Assembly (NCBI GenBank): GCA_963664605.1
Contig: OY761536.1
Coordinates: forward strand, 744,001 to 808,000
Direction of reading: 5' to 3'
Source: JAHOYW01 sp963664605
Lineage (GTDB): Bacteria; Verrucomicrobiota; Lentisphaeria; Victivallales; Victivallaceae
DNA: 64,000 bases
The position numbers were made by a program, and so were the translations under genes. Shown here piece by piece: positions 16,687 to 24,646 of the stretch. The first letter of the stretch is position 1. Each line of letters opens with the position of its first letter. The notes below the pieces were generated by a model that saw only the letters and a program-made list of their open reading frames with translations, was not told the origin of the DNA and did no database searches.

Positions 16687-17605
16687 ATTTTGCTTTATTT
16701 TTACAGCACCATGCGGTGAAAATCGGGAGAAATGAAAGCATAAATATGCCGCAAGCCAGTATAATGATTTGACTGGTTTTGGTTTGATCGATTATTTTGA
16801 AGAATAAGCCCAGTATTACCAGTATTAATACATACGAAAAACTGTGCGCGGCTTTTTCGTCATGTCCTGATTCGACGACTTTTCCGTGCAGCCATGCGCC
16901 GAGCGGGAAGCCGATGAACCCGCCTGAAGCCGTTAATAAACCTAAGATCAATGAATCTGTTCCCGGATCACCGGGTTTAAATGCTTCAATCTGCATAAGA
17001 TATGAGGTTGTGCCGGCAAGAGCGGTTGTAAATACTGCAAGACGGGCGATTTTGCCAGTAAATACTTCCGGCACATGCAGATAACTTTTCATCACCGGGC
17101 GGGTAATAGTCCCGCCGCCGATACCCAGCAATGATGACAAAACCCCGACCAGAAAACCGACAAAACCGGTTTTGACAGGACTTGCTTCAGGGATCAGGGC
17201 TTCATCAGGGGATTTCTCCTTTGGTTTATGTGTAAAGGTTTTATACAGGATAAAACCCAGTAGAACAATGTAAATGCATTGATGCGGTTTACGGCTGTCA
17301 AAAGTCTTTTGTATGAAAACACCTAAAGGACGACCAAAAAAACCACCGATGAAAGCCATTCCGCACATTGGCAGTGCAACGTTCATGCCCCAGGAGTTCT
17401 TGCTCCAGCCAATACTTTTAAATTGTTTCAATACTGTCAGGAAAGTACTCGGAAGCATTTGCAGCAGGCTTGCGCCTACAGCGACAGAATTATCAATTTT
17501 CAGGGTCAGCATGGCGGGTACAACAAACCAGCCGCCGCCAAGCCCCCAAAAACCACCGGCAAGCATTGCGGAGAATCCAATCAACGGCGCTAAATAATAT
17601 TCCAT
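16685..17605 (-). CDS. TauE/SafE family membrane permease
   Basis: Inner-membrane protein of 306 residues with about eight hydrophobic segments in two halves. The halves carry the family's repeated glycine motifs: GGFWGLGGGWFVVPA near residues 17-31 and LSSLLGIGGGTITRPV near 158-173. Members export or import sulfite, sulfoacetate or other small organic anions; the substrate cannot be told here because no catabolic neighbour is present. The last codons lie inside the bidirectional terminator region. Confidence 0.85.
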   Translation of the reverse strand: MEYYLAPLIGFSAMLAGGFWGLGGGWFVVPAMLTLKIDNSVAVGASLLQMLPSTFLTVLKQFKSIGWSKNSWGMNVALPMCGMAFIGGFFGRPLGVFIQKTFDSRKPHQCIYIVLLGFILYKTFTHKPKEKSPDEALIPEASPVKTGFVGFLVGVLSSLLGIGGGTITRPVMKSYLHVPEVFTGKIARLAVFTTALAGTTSYLMQIEAFKPGDPGTDSLILGLLTASGGFIGFPLGAWLHGKVVESGHDEKAAHSFSYVLILVILGLFFKIIDQTKTSQIIILACGIFMLSFLPIFTAWCCKNKAK

Positions 17606-17724
17606 ATTTTTTATAAATCCTTAACTTGTATTATTGAACAGAAAACTTAATATTCTGATATCTGAGTATTTTTTTACAGGCAAGCTACACTATAACATAT
17701 TTTTCAGGGTTTAAAAGATTGGAA

Positions 17725-18594
17725 CTATAATAATTTTATTTCATTTGCGCGTCGCCGAAGTTCGGGAAGTATATCCGCTGGAATGCAAAGTTCACCATAT
17801 CCGGAACCGAGGGAGATATCAGGGTGATGGCTGCCGTGATAATCACTTCCGCCTGCCAGTCCAATGTTAAATTCTTTTGCCAGCTCCTTTACGATTCTGG
17901 TCTGTTGTTCGTTGAACTGCGTATAATATGCTTCTATAGCATCAAGACCGGTCGGGACAAGATCCTTTAATATTTTTCTGCACCAGGAGCGTTCTTTACT
18001 CTTGCGGTAAATCGGATGGGCCCAGACTGCTATTCCTCCGGCATTATGAATTATTTCTATCGCTTTCAGTGGAGAAGGCAGTGAACGCGGAACAAATGCA
18101 GGAGCGCCGCGTTTGAGCAGTTTGTCAAAAATATCTTGAAAATCCTCAAAATCATAATTTGTCAATAAATGGCTGGCAAAATGCGGGCGACCGACAACTT
18201 CCCCTTTTGCCAGCGTCCTGATTGCTTCGATGTTGGTATTGTACCCCAGGGAGGTAAGTTTTGAAGCCATGAGCTCATTGCGCAGCTGGCGTTTTGACTG
18301 AATATCATCTAAAAACTCCTGAAGCTCTGTTTGCTTATGGTTTATAAATAGTCCCAGTATATGGATCTCCCGCCTGGAATAAAGAGTTGAAATTTCAACC
18401 CCGGGGATTGTCTGGAGACCGGAACAATTTTCACCTTCACGCAGGAATTCAGGGATTCCCGCGACAGTATCATGATCGGTTAAAGCTAAGGCTGTCAGCC
18501 CTTTGCGGTGTGCAGCCTGTATTAACTCCCGCGGCGTGTCTGTACCATCAGAATAAGTGCTGTGTGTGTGTAAGTCTATGGTATTAAGTTGCAT
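17725..18594 (-). CDS. PHP domain phosphoesterase (YciV/RNase AM-like)
   Basis: Metal-dependent phosphoesterase of 289 residues. The start at 18594 (MQLNTIDLHTHS) is chosen because the PHP motif begins immediately after it; an open frame continues upstream to 18675 but encodes an unlikely hydrophobic extension. Motifs: HTHSTYSDGTD near residues 8-18, LTDHDT near 42-47, a central HPI, and GSDYHG near the C-terminus. E. coli YciV/Rnm of this family trims nucleotides from 5' ends of RNA; a nucleotide phosphatase role is the alternative. No strong Shine-Dalgarno is visible. Confidence 0.82.
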   Translation of the reverse strand: MQLNTIDLHTHSTYSDGTDTPRELIQAAHRKGLTALALTDHDTVAGIPEFLREGENCSGLQTIPGVEISTLYSRREIHILGLFINHKQTELQEFLDDIQSKRQLRNELMASKLTSLGYNTNIEAIRTLAKGEVVGRPHFASHLLTNYDFEDFQDIFDKLLKRGAPAFVPRSLPSPLKAIEIIHNAGGIAVWAHPIYRKSKERSWCRKILKDLVPTGLDAIEAYYTQFNEQQTRIVKELAKEFNIGLAGGSDYHGSHHPDISLGSGYGELCIPADILPELRRRANEIKLL

Positions 18595-18778
18595 GTGAAT
18601 AAAATTTAACAGATTAAAAAACTTTAATGATTGATTCGTTGCTATTAACTGTAGTATTATTATCGAATATAGCAACTTTCACAGCTTGATTTTTCGTATA
18701 ATAATGTTATATTCGGCATTTAGTTTTTTATTTTATTAACTTATTAACATTTAATTAATTGAAACAGGAGACCCATCT

Positions 18779-19180
18779 ATGCCCGTTTCGAATGCTAAAA
18801 AGCTATCAGAAAAAGAGCAGAAATATTTTGATTCTCTCATGCTTGCCCGGGATATTGTTACTCAACAAATGAACCAGCATGTTTCAGTTGCGTTGGACAG
18901 TGGTAATGATAAGCATGGCGCAGTTACTCATATGGCTGACTATGGCGGAGAGAACTTCATGCGGGATATTGAACTGCAGATGCTTACTGAAGAAGGCAAT
19001 ATTGTAGAATTGATAGAAGATGCGATAAAACGTCTTATGGATGGAGAATACGGTAAATGCGTTGACTGTGACGATGATATACCGGACGGACGTCTGGAAG
19101 TAAAGCCTTACGCCCTGTATTGCACCAAGTGCAAATCTATACGTGAAAAAAACAACGGAATAAATCCAAACATTGATTAA
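18779..19180 (+). CDS. TraR/DksA family zinc-finger protein
   Basis: A 133-residue protein of the DksA/TraR family that acts on RNA polymerase through its secondary channel. It shows an N-terminal helical region and a C-terminal zinc finger C-x2-C-x17-C-x2-C (CVDC and CTKC). It begins with a strong CAGGAG site. Its stop overlaps the start of lspA; pairing of a TraR-like gene with lspA is common in Gram-negative bacteria. The coiled-coil tip D-x2-D-x-A of true DksA is not evident, so the regulatory effect is uncertain. Confidence 0.88.
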   Translation: MPVSNAKKLSEKEQKYFDSLMLARDIVTQQMNQHVSVALDSGNDKHGAVTHMADYGGENFMRDIELQMLTEEGNIVELIEDAIKRLMDGEYGKCVDCDDDIPDGRLEVKPYALYCTKCKSIREKNNGINPNID

Positions 19181-19697
19181 ATTATTTGTTAAGTCAGAAC
19201 CTCACAGCAGCTCTGAACGCAAAATTATTGTTTTTTCAGTAATTATTGCCGGGCTGCTGTTACTTATAGACCAAATAACCAAGGTTCTGATTGACCACAG
19301 TTTTAAGCTCGGTGAAAGCGTTCTCGTGGTCAATAATTTTTTTTCACTCACCTATGTTATCAACAAAGGCGCGGCTTGGGGTATTCTCAGCGGGTATGGC
19401 TGGCTGCTGCTGACCATAGCGGCGCTGGTTATGTGCGCGGTTATATATTTTATGCGCTGGCTGACCGAGGGGTTCAATGAAAGATATTTGGCTCTGGCAA
19501 TGATCGTCAGCGGTATTATCGGCAATTCAATTGACAGGATATGGCGCGGACAGGTAATTGATTTTTTAGACCTCCACATTGCCAACTATCATTGGCCTCC
19601 TGTATTCAATGTTGCGGACAGCTCTATCTGTATCGGCGTTTGCATTTTCTTCCTCTCGAATATCCTGCGTCATAAAAAGGAAAAGACGGGTGAGTAA
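19173..19697 (+). CDS. lspA: Lipoprotein signal peptidase (signal peptidase II)
   Basis: Inner-membrane aspartic peptidase that removes signal peptides from prolipoproteins. The 174 residues contain four hydrophobic segments and the two catalytic Asp regions: GNSIDRIWRGQVIDFLD (about 117-133) and FNVADSSI (about 144-151). No ATG is suitably placed; TTG 19173, overlapping the traR-like stop by 8 bp, is the best start and implies translational coupling. It is followed 2 bp later by miaA. Confidence 0.92.
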   Translation: MIKLFVKSEPHSSSERKIIVFSVIIAGLLLLIDQITKVLIDHSFKLGESVLVVNNFFSLTYVINKGAAWGILSGYGWLLLTIAALVMCAVIYFMRWLTEGFNERYLALAMIVSGIIGNSIDRIWRGQVIDFLDLHIANYHWPPVFNVADSSICIGVCIFFLSNILRHKKEKTGE

Positions 19698-19699
19698 AG

Positions 19700-20632
19700 T
19701 TGTTTATTTCGAAAAAAACAGCAGTAATTATGGGGGCGACCGCCAGCGGTAAAACCTCACTGGCACTAAAACTTGCGGCTGATTTTAAAGGTGAAATAAT
19801 CTCCGCTGATTCAATGCAGATATACAAAGGCCTTGACATCGGAACCGCCAAGCCAAGTGTTCAGGAGCTGGAAAAAATACCGCATCACTTGATAAATCTA
19901 TATGACATTGAGCAGAAACTTGATGTTTACCGTTTTGTAGAATTAGCCGAAAAAGCTATCAAGGATATCCATTCTCGCGGTAAACTCCCGATTATTGCCG
20001 GGGGAACCGGTTTTTATATTCGCGCTCTGCTTTACGGCCTGGATACGCTCCCTGGGGATGCCGGGCTCCGGTCTGAGCTTGACGCTGAATACGACAATCC
20101 TGATGGTTACGAAAAACTAAAAGAGTTGATGCGAGTCAAAGACCCGGCGGATTTTGAGCGCTGGCATATGCATCGCCGGAAATTGATCCGTGCTTTGGAA
20201 GTTTTTACTTTGACAGGGAAATCCATTACTGAACTGCAAACCTTAAACAAACCGGAATTACGTTTCCCGGTAATTTCCTGGAACCTCTGCTGGGAGCGCG
20301 AGGAACTAAAACGCCGCATTGCTGAACGCACCCGGATAATGCTTGATGCCGGCTGGATAGAAGAAGCAGAAAGCGCGATTAAGTCCGGCATATTAAAAAC
20401 CCCGACAGCACATCAGGTCTTAGGTTATAAGATCATTGGTGAATTTCTTGGCAAAAAAATAGATTATGAAACCATGTGCGAACGGATCATCACCAATACC
20501 TGGCAGTTGGCTCGTCGTCAGATAACCTGGTTCAAAAAACAGCAGCCGGAAACCGAGAATATCCAAATGCCGAAAGATTACGCAGTTTTAAAAGAACGGT
20601 TTTCGTGCTCCCTGGGGGCAAATACAGCTTAG
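19700..20632 (+). CDS. miaA: tRNA dimethylallyltransferase
   Basis: Adds a dimethylallyl group to A37 of UNN-decoding tRNAs. The 310-residue protein begins with the P-loop GATASGKTSLA (about 12-22), followed by SADSMQIYKGLDIGTAKP (core near 35-52), GGTGFYIRAL, and a C-terminal QLARRQITWFKKQ. The start is TTG at 19700, 2 bp after lspA. The order traR/dksA-lspA-miaA forms one compact unit. Confidence 0.94.
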   Translation: MFISKKTAVIMGATASGKTSLALKLAADFKGEIISADSMQIYKGLDIGTAKPSVQELEKIPHHLINLYDIEQKLDVYRFVELAEKAIKDIHSRGKLPIIAGGTGFYIRALLYGLDTLPGDAGLRSELDAEYDNPDGYEKLKELMRVKDPADFERWHMHRRKLIRALEVFTLTGKSITELQTLNKPELRFPVISWNLCWEREELKRRIAERTRIMLDAGWIEEAESAIKSGILKTPTAHQVLGYKIIGEFLGKKIDYETMCERIITNTWQLARRQITWFKKQQPETENIQMPKDYAVLKERFSCSLGANTA

Positions 20633-20717
20633 CGCTTCTGGGGTAAACTCTTGATTTTTTCTCTTCCTCGATGTATATTAAAGTTTCGGCCTGAATGAAA
20701 ATCCTGGTAATTTTTTG

Positions 20718-21986
20718 ATGAAAAAACTAAATGCGGTTTGGGTATTTCTATTTTTACTTGTTTTAGCGCCTGACTTACTGGCGGTGAAATGCAGGATTAA
20801 TCCCACCTTGCTGTACGATTATGCCGATCAATGGGAAAATATTCCCAAAAACCGCCCCCCGATCCTGCCTTTAGTAAAAACTGTAGTGAAAAAACAGTAT
20901 TTTGACGTACATGTGTTTTTATGGGATTTCAAAGCGGCTGATAACAAGGCGGACTGTACATATAAAATAAAAATAGTTAAACCTGACGGTAAAGTTTATT
21001 ACGAAAGCAAGGAGCTAAACGCTTATAAAGGTAAACTTACCGGAAAAACTATTTTTAAAGTTCCAAACAGCCTGCGAATATGTTTTGAACCAAAGGACTC
21101 GTTCGGTAAATACCAGATTAAAGCGATTGTTTATGATAAAATTGGCAAGACACAGGCAAGCGCTGAGTGTTCTATGGAATTAAAGCCGATGCCGGAAAAA
21201 TACGCTCCTATGAAAATCCGCTTTAATAAAAAAAATAAGCCTGAATTGGCGATGAATTATTATCTCAATCCTGAACCGGAAAAACTGATACCATTTTTCC
21301 TTGGTTTTTGTCAGTTACAGAAGGAATTGGTTAATGCTAAACAGTACGACAAGAAAAGACGTCATGCCTGTAATCTGCTGATGGCTTTTTGTTATTATAC
21401 TTTTAAAAACAATCAATATTTGCTTCCGCCTCTGATAAGAATTGTTAAGGAACAGGATATTTTCTATAAAAGGAATTTAGTGTTTCTGCTCTATAATTTA
21501 AATATGAAAGATAAGCCTTTGTTTGAAGAATTGGGGAAGGAGGCACAGGAATTCGCGGCAAAATTGACTAAGAAAAGCAATCCTTTTGAATTTGATAAAA
21601 TTAGTTATTCTGAGCAGGAAGACATTTTATGGGCACAGTTTTTTGCTACCGGGAAATACCTGCCGATTAAAAAACTTTCTGAAGTTATGCGGCAGTTAAA
21701 AACGAATATGAGCATCAAAAAATATAAAAAACTTAAAGAGAAGACTCCTGAAGACAAGAAGAAACTTTATAAATGGATAGTCGGCCTTGCCGCCAGTTGG
21801 TCCTTGCAGACTAATGCCATTCAGCATGATTTGGTGTTTTATTACTGTGAAATGCTTTATTCGCGTGATATAAAAGATCAGTTTGAAAAAGCATGCCTCG
21901 GAGGAATTTTACAAAAAGCGGACAAAATCAGGCTTTCCCGGGCAGTTGAGAAAAGAATGAAAGAACTGGAAAAGAAAAAAAAGTAA
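20718..21986 (+). CDS. Secreted protein of unknown function
   Basis: A 422-residue exported protein. ATG 20718 starts a clear signal peptide (KK, a hydrophobic core with VFLFLLVLAP, cleavage near LLAVKC). After it comes a beta-rich domain (about 30-160), then a mostly helical, lysine-rich region (about 170-422) with many K-K pairs at the end. I do not recognise the family. It is single on its strand, 85 bp after miaA, with AT-rich surroundings. The many lysines suggest interaction with an acidic partner, but this is only a guess. Confidence 0.6.
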   Translation: MKKLNAVWVFLFLLVLAPDLLAVKCRINPTLLYDYADQWENIPKNRPPILPLVKTVVKKQYFDVHVFLWDFKAADNKADCTYKIKIVKPDGKVYYESKELNAYKGKLTGKTIFKVPNSLRICFEPKDSFGKYQIKAIVYDKIGKTQASAECSMELKPMPEKYAPMKIRFNKKNKPELAMNYYLNPEPEKLIPFFLGFCQLQKELVNAKQYDKKRRHACNLLMAFCYYTFKNNQYLLPPLIRIVKEQDIFYKRNLVFLLYNLNMKDKPLFEELGKEAQEFAAKLTKKSNPFEFDKISYSEQEDILWAQFFATGKYLPIKKLSEVMRQLKTNMSIKKYKKLKEKTPEDKKKLYKWIVGLAASWSLQTNAIQHDLVFYYCEMLYSRDIKDQFEKACLGGILQKADKIRLSRAVEKRMKELEKKKK

Positions 21987-22104
21987 TCGAATCCGATATG
22001 TTGGTTTCGAATTATTTCCTTTTTTTGTTTAAAAGATATTGAAAAGCTGCATTTCCCTGCCAATATAATAGATACTGTTTTTATAAATTTATACAGAGGT
22101 CATT

Positions 22105-23082
22105 ATGGCAGGGACAGATATTTTACTGATAGATGCTTATTCACAAATATTCCGCTGTTTTTACGCTATCCGCGCGTTGTCCAATTCCAAGGGGCAGGCA
22201 ACTAATGCGATTTTTGCTTTCACTAAACTGATGCTTAAGATACATTCGGATTATCCGACCGCTTATGGAGCTTTCATTCTGGACTGCGGCAAACCTGCTT
22301 TTCGCCTCGAACTAGCGCCAGATTACAAAGCTAACCGCCCGCCGATGCCCGATGAACTGCGTGAACAAATTCCTGTTATTGAGGAAATCGCCAAGGCCTT
22401 TGGCTGGCCGATGATCGTACAAGAAGGTTACGAGGCGGACGACTTGCTTGCCGCTATTGCCGCCGAATTTGATGACAAAACGGTCAAGTTCATAAGCGCC
22501 GATAAGGATCTCGCGCAAATTATCAGTGAACGCGTTGAAATGCTTGTTCCGGCTTTTAAGGGGGGCGGCTTCACTTTACGCGGCAGACAGGAGGCAATTG
22601 CAAAATTTGATGTTACGCCTGAACAAATGGTTGATTATCTGGCGCTTATCGGAGACAGTTCCGATAACATCCCAGGTTTACCTGGAGTGGGGCCGAAAAC
22701 CGCCGCCAAGCTTATTAAAGAACACGGTTCTATTGCTAATATGTTTGCAAATCTTGAAGCGATAGGCAACCCTAAAATACGTCAGAAAGTTGAAGATAAC
22801 GCTGAACTCCTGGAGAAAAATATCAAGTTGATAACCCTGAAAACAGATGTTCCCGATAAACCGTGGGGGGCTTTGGATTCCTTAGCACGCAAAGAGCCTG
22901 ACTGGGATAAAATCAGAACTGTTTGTGAGGAGATGGAGCTTAAGAGCATTATCAAAGAGCTTCCTGAGACGATTGATCCAGGGGATTTGTTCGCCTCGGT
23001 TCCGCAAGCTCCCGCGCAAGCGGAGAAAACTGTTGACGATAAACCTCAAAAATTTGCTCCTGACCTTTTTGGAGGGAAATAA
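22105..23082 (+). CDS. Stand-alone 5'-3' exonuclease (PolA N-terminal domain type)
   Basis: A 325-residue flap/5' exonuclease of the PIN-like FEN family. The acidic residues are seen in LIDAYSQIFR (Asp9), LDCGKPAFR, EADDLLAAIA and SADKDLAQI, and the H3TH segment in GDSSDNIPGLPGVGPKTAAKLI (core near 184-203). There is no polymerase part, so it resembles Xni/ExoIX or phage T5 exonuclease-like proteins. The C-terminal tail after residue 295 is low-complexity and ends in FAPDLFGGK, whose DLF could be a clamp-binding motif. The 360-bp gap that follows is highly structured. Confidence 0.88.
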   Translation: MAGTDILLIDAYSQIFRCFYAIRALSNSKGQATNAIFAFTKLMLKIHSDYPTAYGAFILDCGKPAFRLELAPDYKANRPPMPDELREQIPVIEEIAKAFGWPMIVQEGYEADDLLAAIAAEFDDKTVKFISADKDLAQIISERVEMLVPAFKGGGFTLRGRQEAIAKFDVTPEQMVDYLALIGDSSDNIPGLPGVGPKTAAKLIKEHGSIANMFANLEAIGNPKIRQKVEDNAELLEKNIKLITLKTDVPDKPWGALDSLARKEPDWDKIRTVCEEMELKSIIKELPETIDPGDLFASVPQAPAQAEKTVDDKPQKFAPDLFGGK

Positions 23083-23083
23083 T

Positions 23084-23195
23084 AAAGGTAAAAAGGCGGA
23101 TGCAACGCTTCGCCGATCCAACAGGCGAAACTGTTGGTCGCTAATCTCCAATTAGCGAAAGTTGGCGCAGCTTGTTGCGCCTGAAAATTACCTTT
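23084..23195 (+). ncRNA. Candidate structured RNA: closing stem with four hairpins
   Basis: An 8-bp closing stem, AAAGGTAA (23084-23091) with TTACCTTT (23188-23195), encloses four hairpins in a row: GGCGGA/TTCGCC (23095-23114, one G-T pair), CCAACAG/CTGTTGG with a GCGAAA loop (23118-23137), TCGCTAAT/ATTAGCGA with a 5-nt loop (23138-23158) and GGCGCA/TGCGCC (23164-23181). Almost every base is in a stem. It begins 2 bp after the exonuclease stop. It could be a cis-acting leader of the V-ATPase operon, a small RNA, or a mobile palindromic repeat. I recognise no known RNA family. Confidence 0.4.
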
Positions 23196-23204
23196 CTCGT
23201 AAAG

Positions 23205-23247
23205 CGATGTCAGGAAAAATCAGCGAAGCGTATTTTTCCTGACATTG
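23205..23247 (+). other. Long hairpin in the V-ATPase leader
   Basis: TGTCAGGAAAAAT (23208-23220) and ATTTTTCCTGACA (23232-23244) pair perfectly over 13 bp, extended by three more pairs outward, with the loop CAGCGAAGCGT. The loop bases GCGAAGCGT (23223-23231) are exactly complementary to ACGCTTCGC (23105-23113) in the first hairpin of the preceding element, which would allow a kissing or alternative pairing. No T-run follows, so it is not a simple terminator. Confidence 0.5.
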
Positions 23248-23338
23248 AGCGTGCGAGTTCCACGAGGTGCAACCGACTCTAGAGCTATCACGGTTTACGA
23301 TTACGATGACGATTTTATACCGTAAGGAGATATTTTTT

Positions 23339-23362
23339 ATGCGTTTTAATTGTTTGTTTTAA
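23339..23362 (+). CDS. Possible 7-residue leader peptide (MRFNCLF)
   Basis: A perfectly placed AAGGAG (23324-23329), 9 nt before ATG 23339, introduces a 7-codon frame ending in TAA, 81 bp upstream of the V-ATPase E gene. The ribosome binding site is better than those of several real genes here. It may be a regulatory upstream peptide or a chance event. The rest of the 23248-23443 stretch is AT-rich, with one short inverted repeat (ACGGT/ACCGT at about 23290-23322). Confidence 0.25.
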   Translation: MRFNCLF

Positions 23363-23443
23363 ATTGAAAAAGTATAAAACAGATATAGATTAGTACGTTC
23401 ATGGAATTTTTCTATAAATTATTATATTTTACGAGGTATTACA

Positions 23444-24061
23444 GTGGCTGAAAAATTACAAGGTTTACTTGAAAAAATTAAAACCGAAGGGCTCGAAAAA
23501 GCTGAACTTGAGAAGCAGAAAATTCTTGATGACGCTAAAAAAGAAGCTCAAAAAATTCTTGATAAAGCAAACAGCGATGCTGAAGCTGCCCGCAAAAAAG
23601 CAGAAGAAGATGCAAAAAGTCTGGAAAAACGCGCGGAGACAGCGGTCAAGCAGGCTTCTCGCGATATTATGCTCAAACTCAAAGGTGAACTGCAAAGCAG
23701 GCTTGAAAATATTGTGCATGAGCTTAGCGCTGAAAGTATGACGCCTGAGTTTATGGGTGAACTCATAAAGGAAATGGCGGCAGCTTTTGCTAAAAAAGAT
23801 TCTGCGTCCGATCTACCACTCGAACTTTTGGTTTCTAAAAAAGACTGCGACAAATTAGTTAAACTGCTGCATGGCAGCCTGGCAAAGGCTTTCGCTGAAA
23901 CTCCGGAGGTCTTCGGAGAAAGTGATATTGGCGGCGGTTTGAAGATCGGCGTTAAGGGAAGCGATGTTTTCTTTGACTTCACCGATGACGCGATTGCCGA
24001 TCTGGTCTGCGCTTATGTCAGCCCTAAGCTGGCTGAATTACTGGAACCCGCCGGAGAATAG
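23444..24061 (+). CDS. V-type ATP synthase subunit E
   Basis: Peripheral-stalk subunit of the V/A-type ATPase. The 205-residue protein starts with GTG (GAGG upstream) and has a long charged coiled coil (about 10-85, rich in A, K, E) followed by the globular C-terminal domain (about 90-200). It is the first gene of the operon E-DUF2764-A-B-D-I-K, with the next gene 5 bp downstream. Confidence 0.9.
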   Translation: MAEKLQGLLEKIKTEGLEKAELEKQKILDDAKKEAQKILDKANSDAEAARKKAEEDAKSLEKRAETAVKQASRDIMLKLKGELQSRLENIVHELSAESMTPEFMGELIKEMAAAFAKKDSASDLPLELLVSKKDCDKLVKLLHGSLAKAFAETPEVFGESDIGGGLKIGVKGSDVFFDFTDDAIADLVCAYVSPKLAELLEPAGE

Positions 24062-24066
24062 AAATA

Positions 24067-24612
24067 ATGGCCGGATATTATTATCTGATAAGTTCACTGC
24101 CAATGTTGATGTTTGACGAAACGGCTCTGTTAAGTGTTGAAGAATTCAATGACAGCTGCGCTGACAAGATAAGCGGAGATGATTTGGAAATTCTCAATAA
24201 GCTGAGTTTAGTGCCTGAATCGGAACAGGTTTTCCCGGAGAATAGTGTGGCTGAACGCTGGCGCAGATGGGAAGTTTGTCTGCGCAACCGCATTGCGGCT
24301 CATCGCGCACCGCATGGCAAAGATGTACATGATTATCTGCAGGAGGAAAAAGGCTGTTTTTGTGAGATAGACTCCGGGATACAGGAGGCATTCGGGATTA
24401 AAAACCCTTTGGAGCGGGAAAAGTATTTCGACCGGATGCGCTGGAACGCTCTTGAAGATTTTGAATCTGGACATCATTTTGATTTTGATAAATTATGTAT
24501 ATATAAACTGAAATTATTGCTTCTGGCGAAATGGAATGAGCGGCAGGTTGAACAAGGTGAAAAAAACCTTGATATTATGCTCAGTCAGATCGATAACGAT
24601 GATAAAGAATAA
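24067..24612 (+). CDS. DUF2764 protein of the V-ATPase operon (subunit C-like position)
   Basis: A 181-residue soluble protein beginning MAGYYYLISSLPML, with a helical, acidic sequence. The start, size and place between subunits E and A match the DUF2764 proteins of Bacteroides- and Chlamydia-type V-ATPase operons, which have no ordinary C subunit gene. A role as the central-stalk cap linking the rotor to the membrane ring is inferred from position only. Confidence 0.8.
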   Translation: MAGYYYLISSLPMLMFDETALLSVEEFNDSCADKISGDDLEILNKLSLVPESEQVFPENSVAERWRRWEVCLRNRIAAHRAPHGKDVHDYLQEEKGCFCEIDSGIQEAFGIKNPLEREKYFDRMRWNALEDFESGHHFDFDKLCIYKLKLLLLAKWNERQVEQGEKNLDIMLSQIDNDDKE

Positions 24613-24646
24613 AACAATATAAATATAACAAGGGAGATTCACCAGA

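Noticed and set aside
17725..18675. Longer form of the PHP protein starting at 18675
   Set aside because: The extra 27 residues are hydrophobic and unlike the family, whose proteins begin just before the H-T-H motif.
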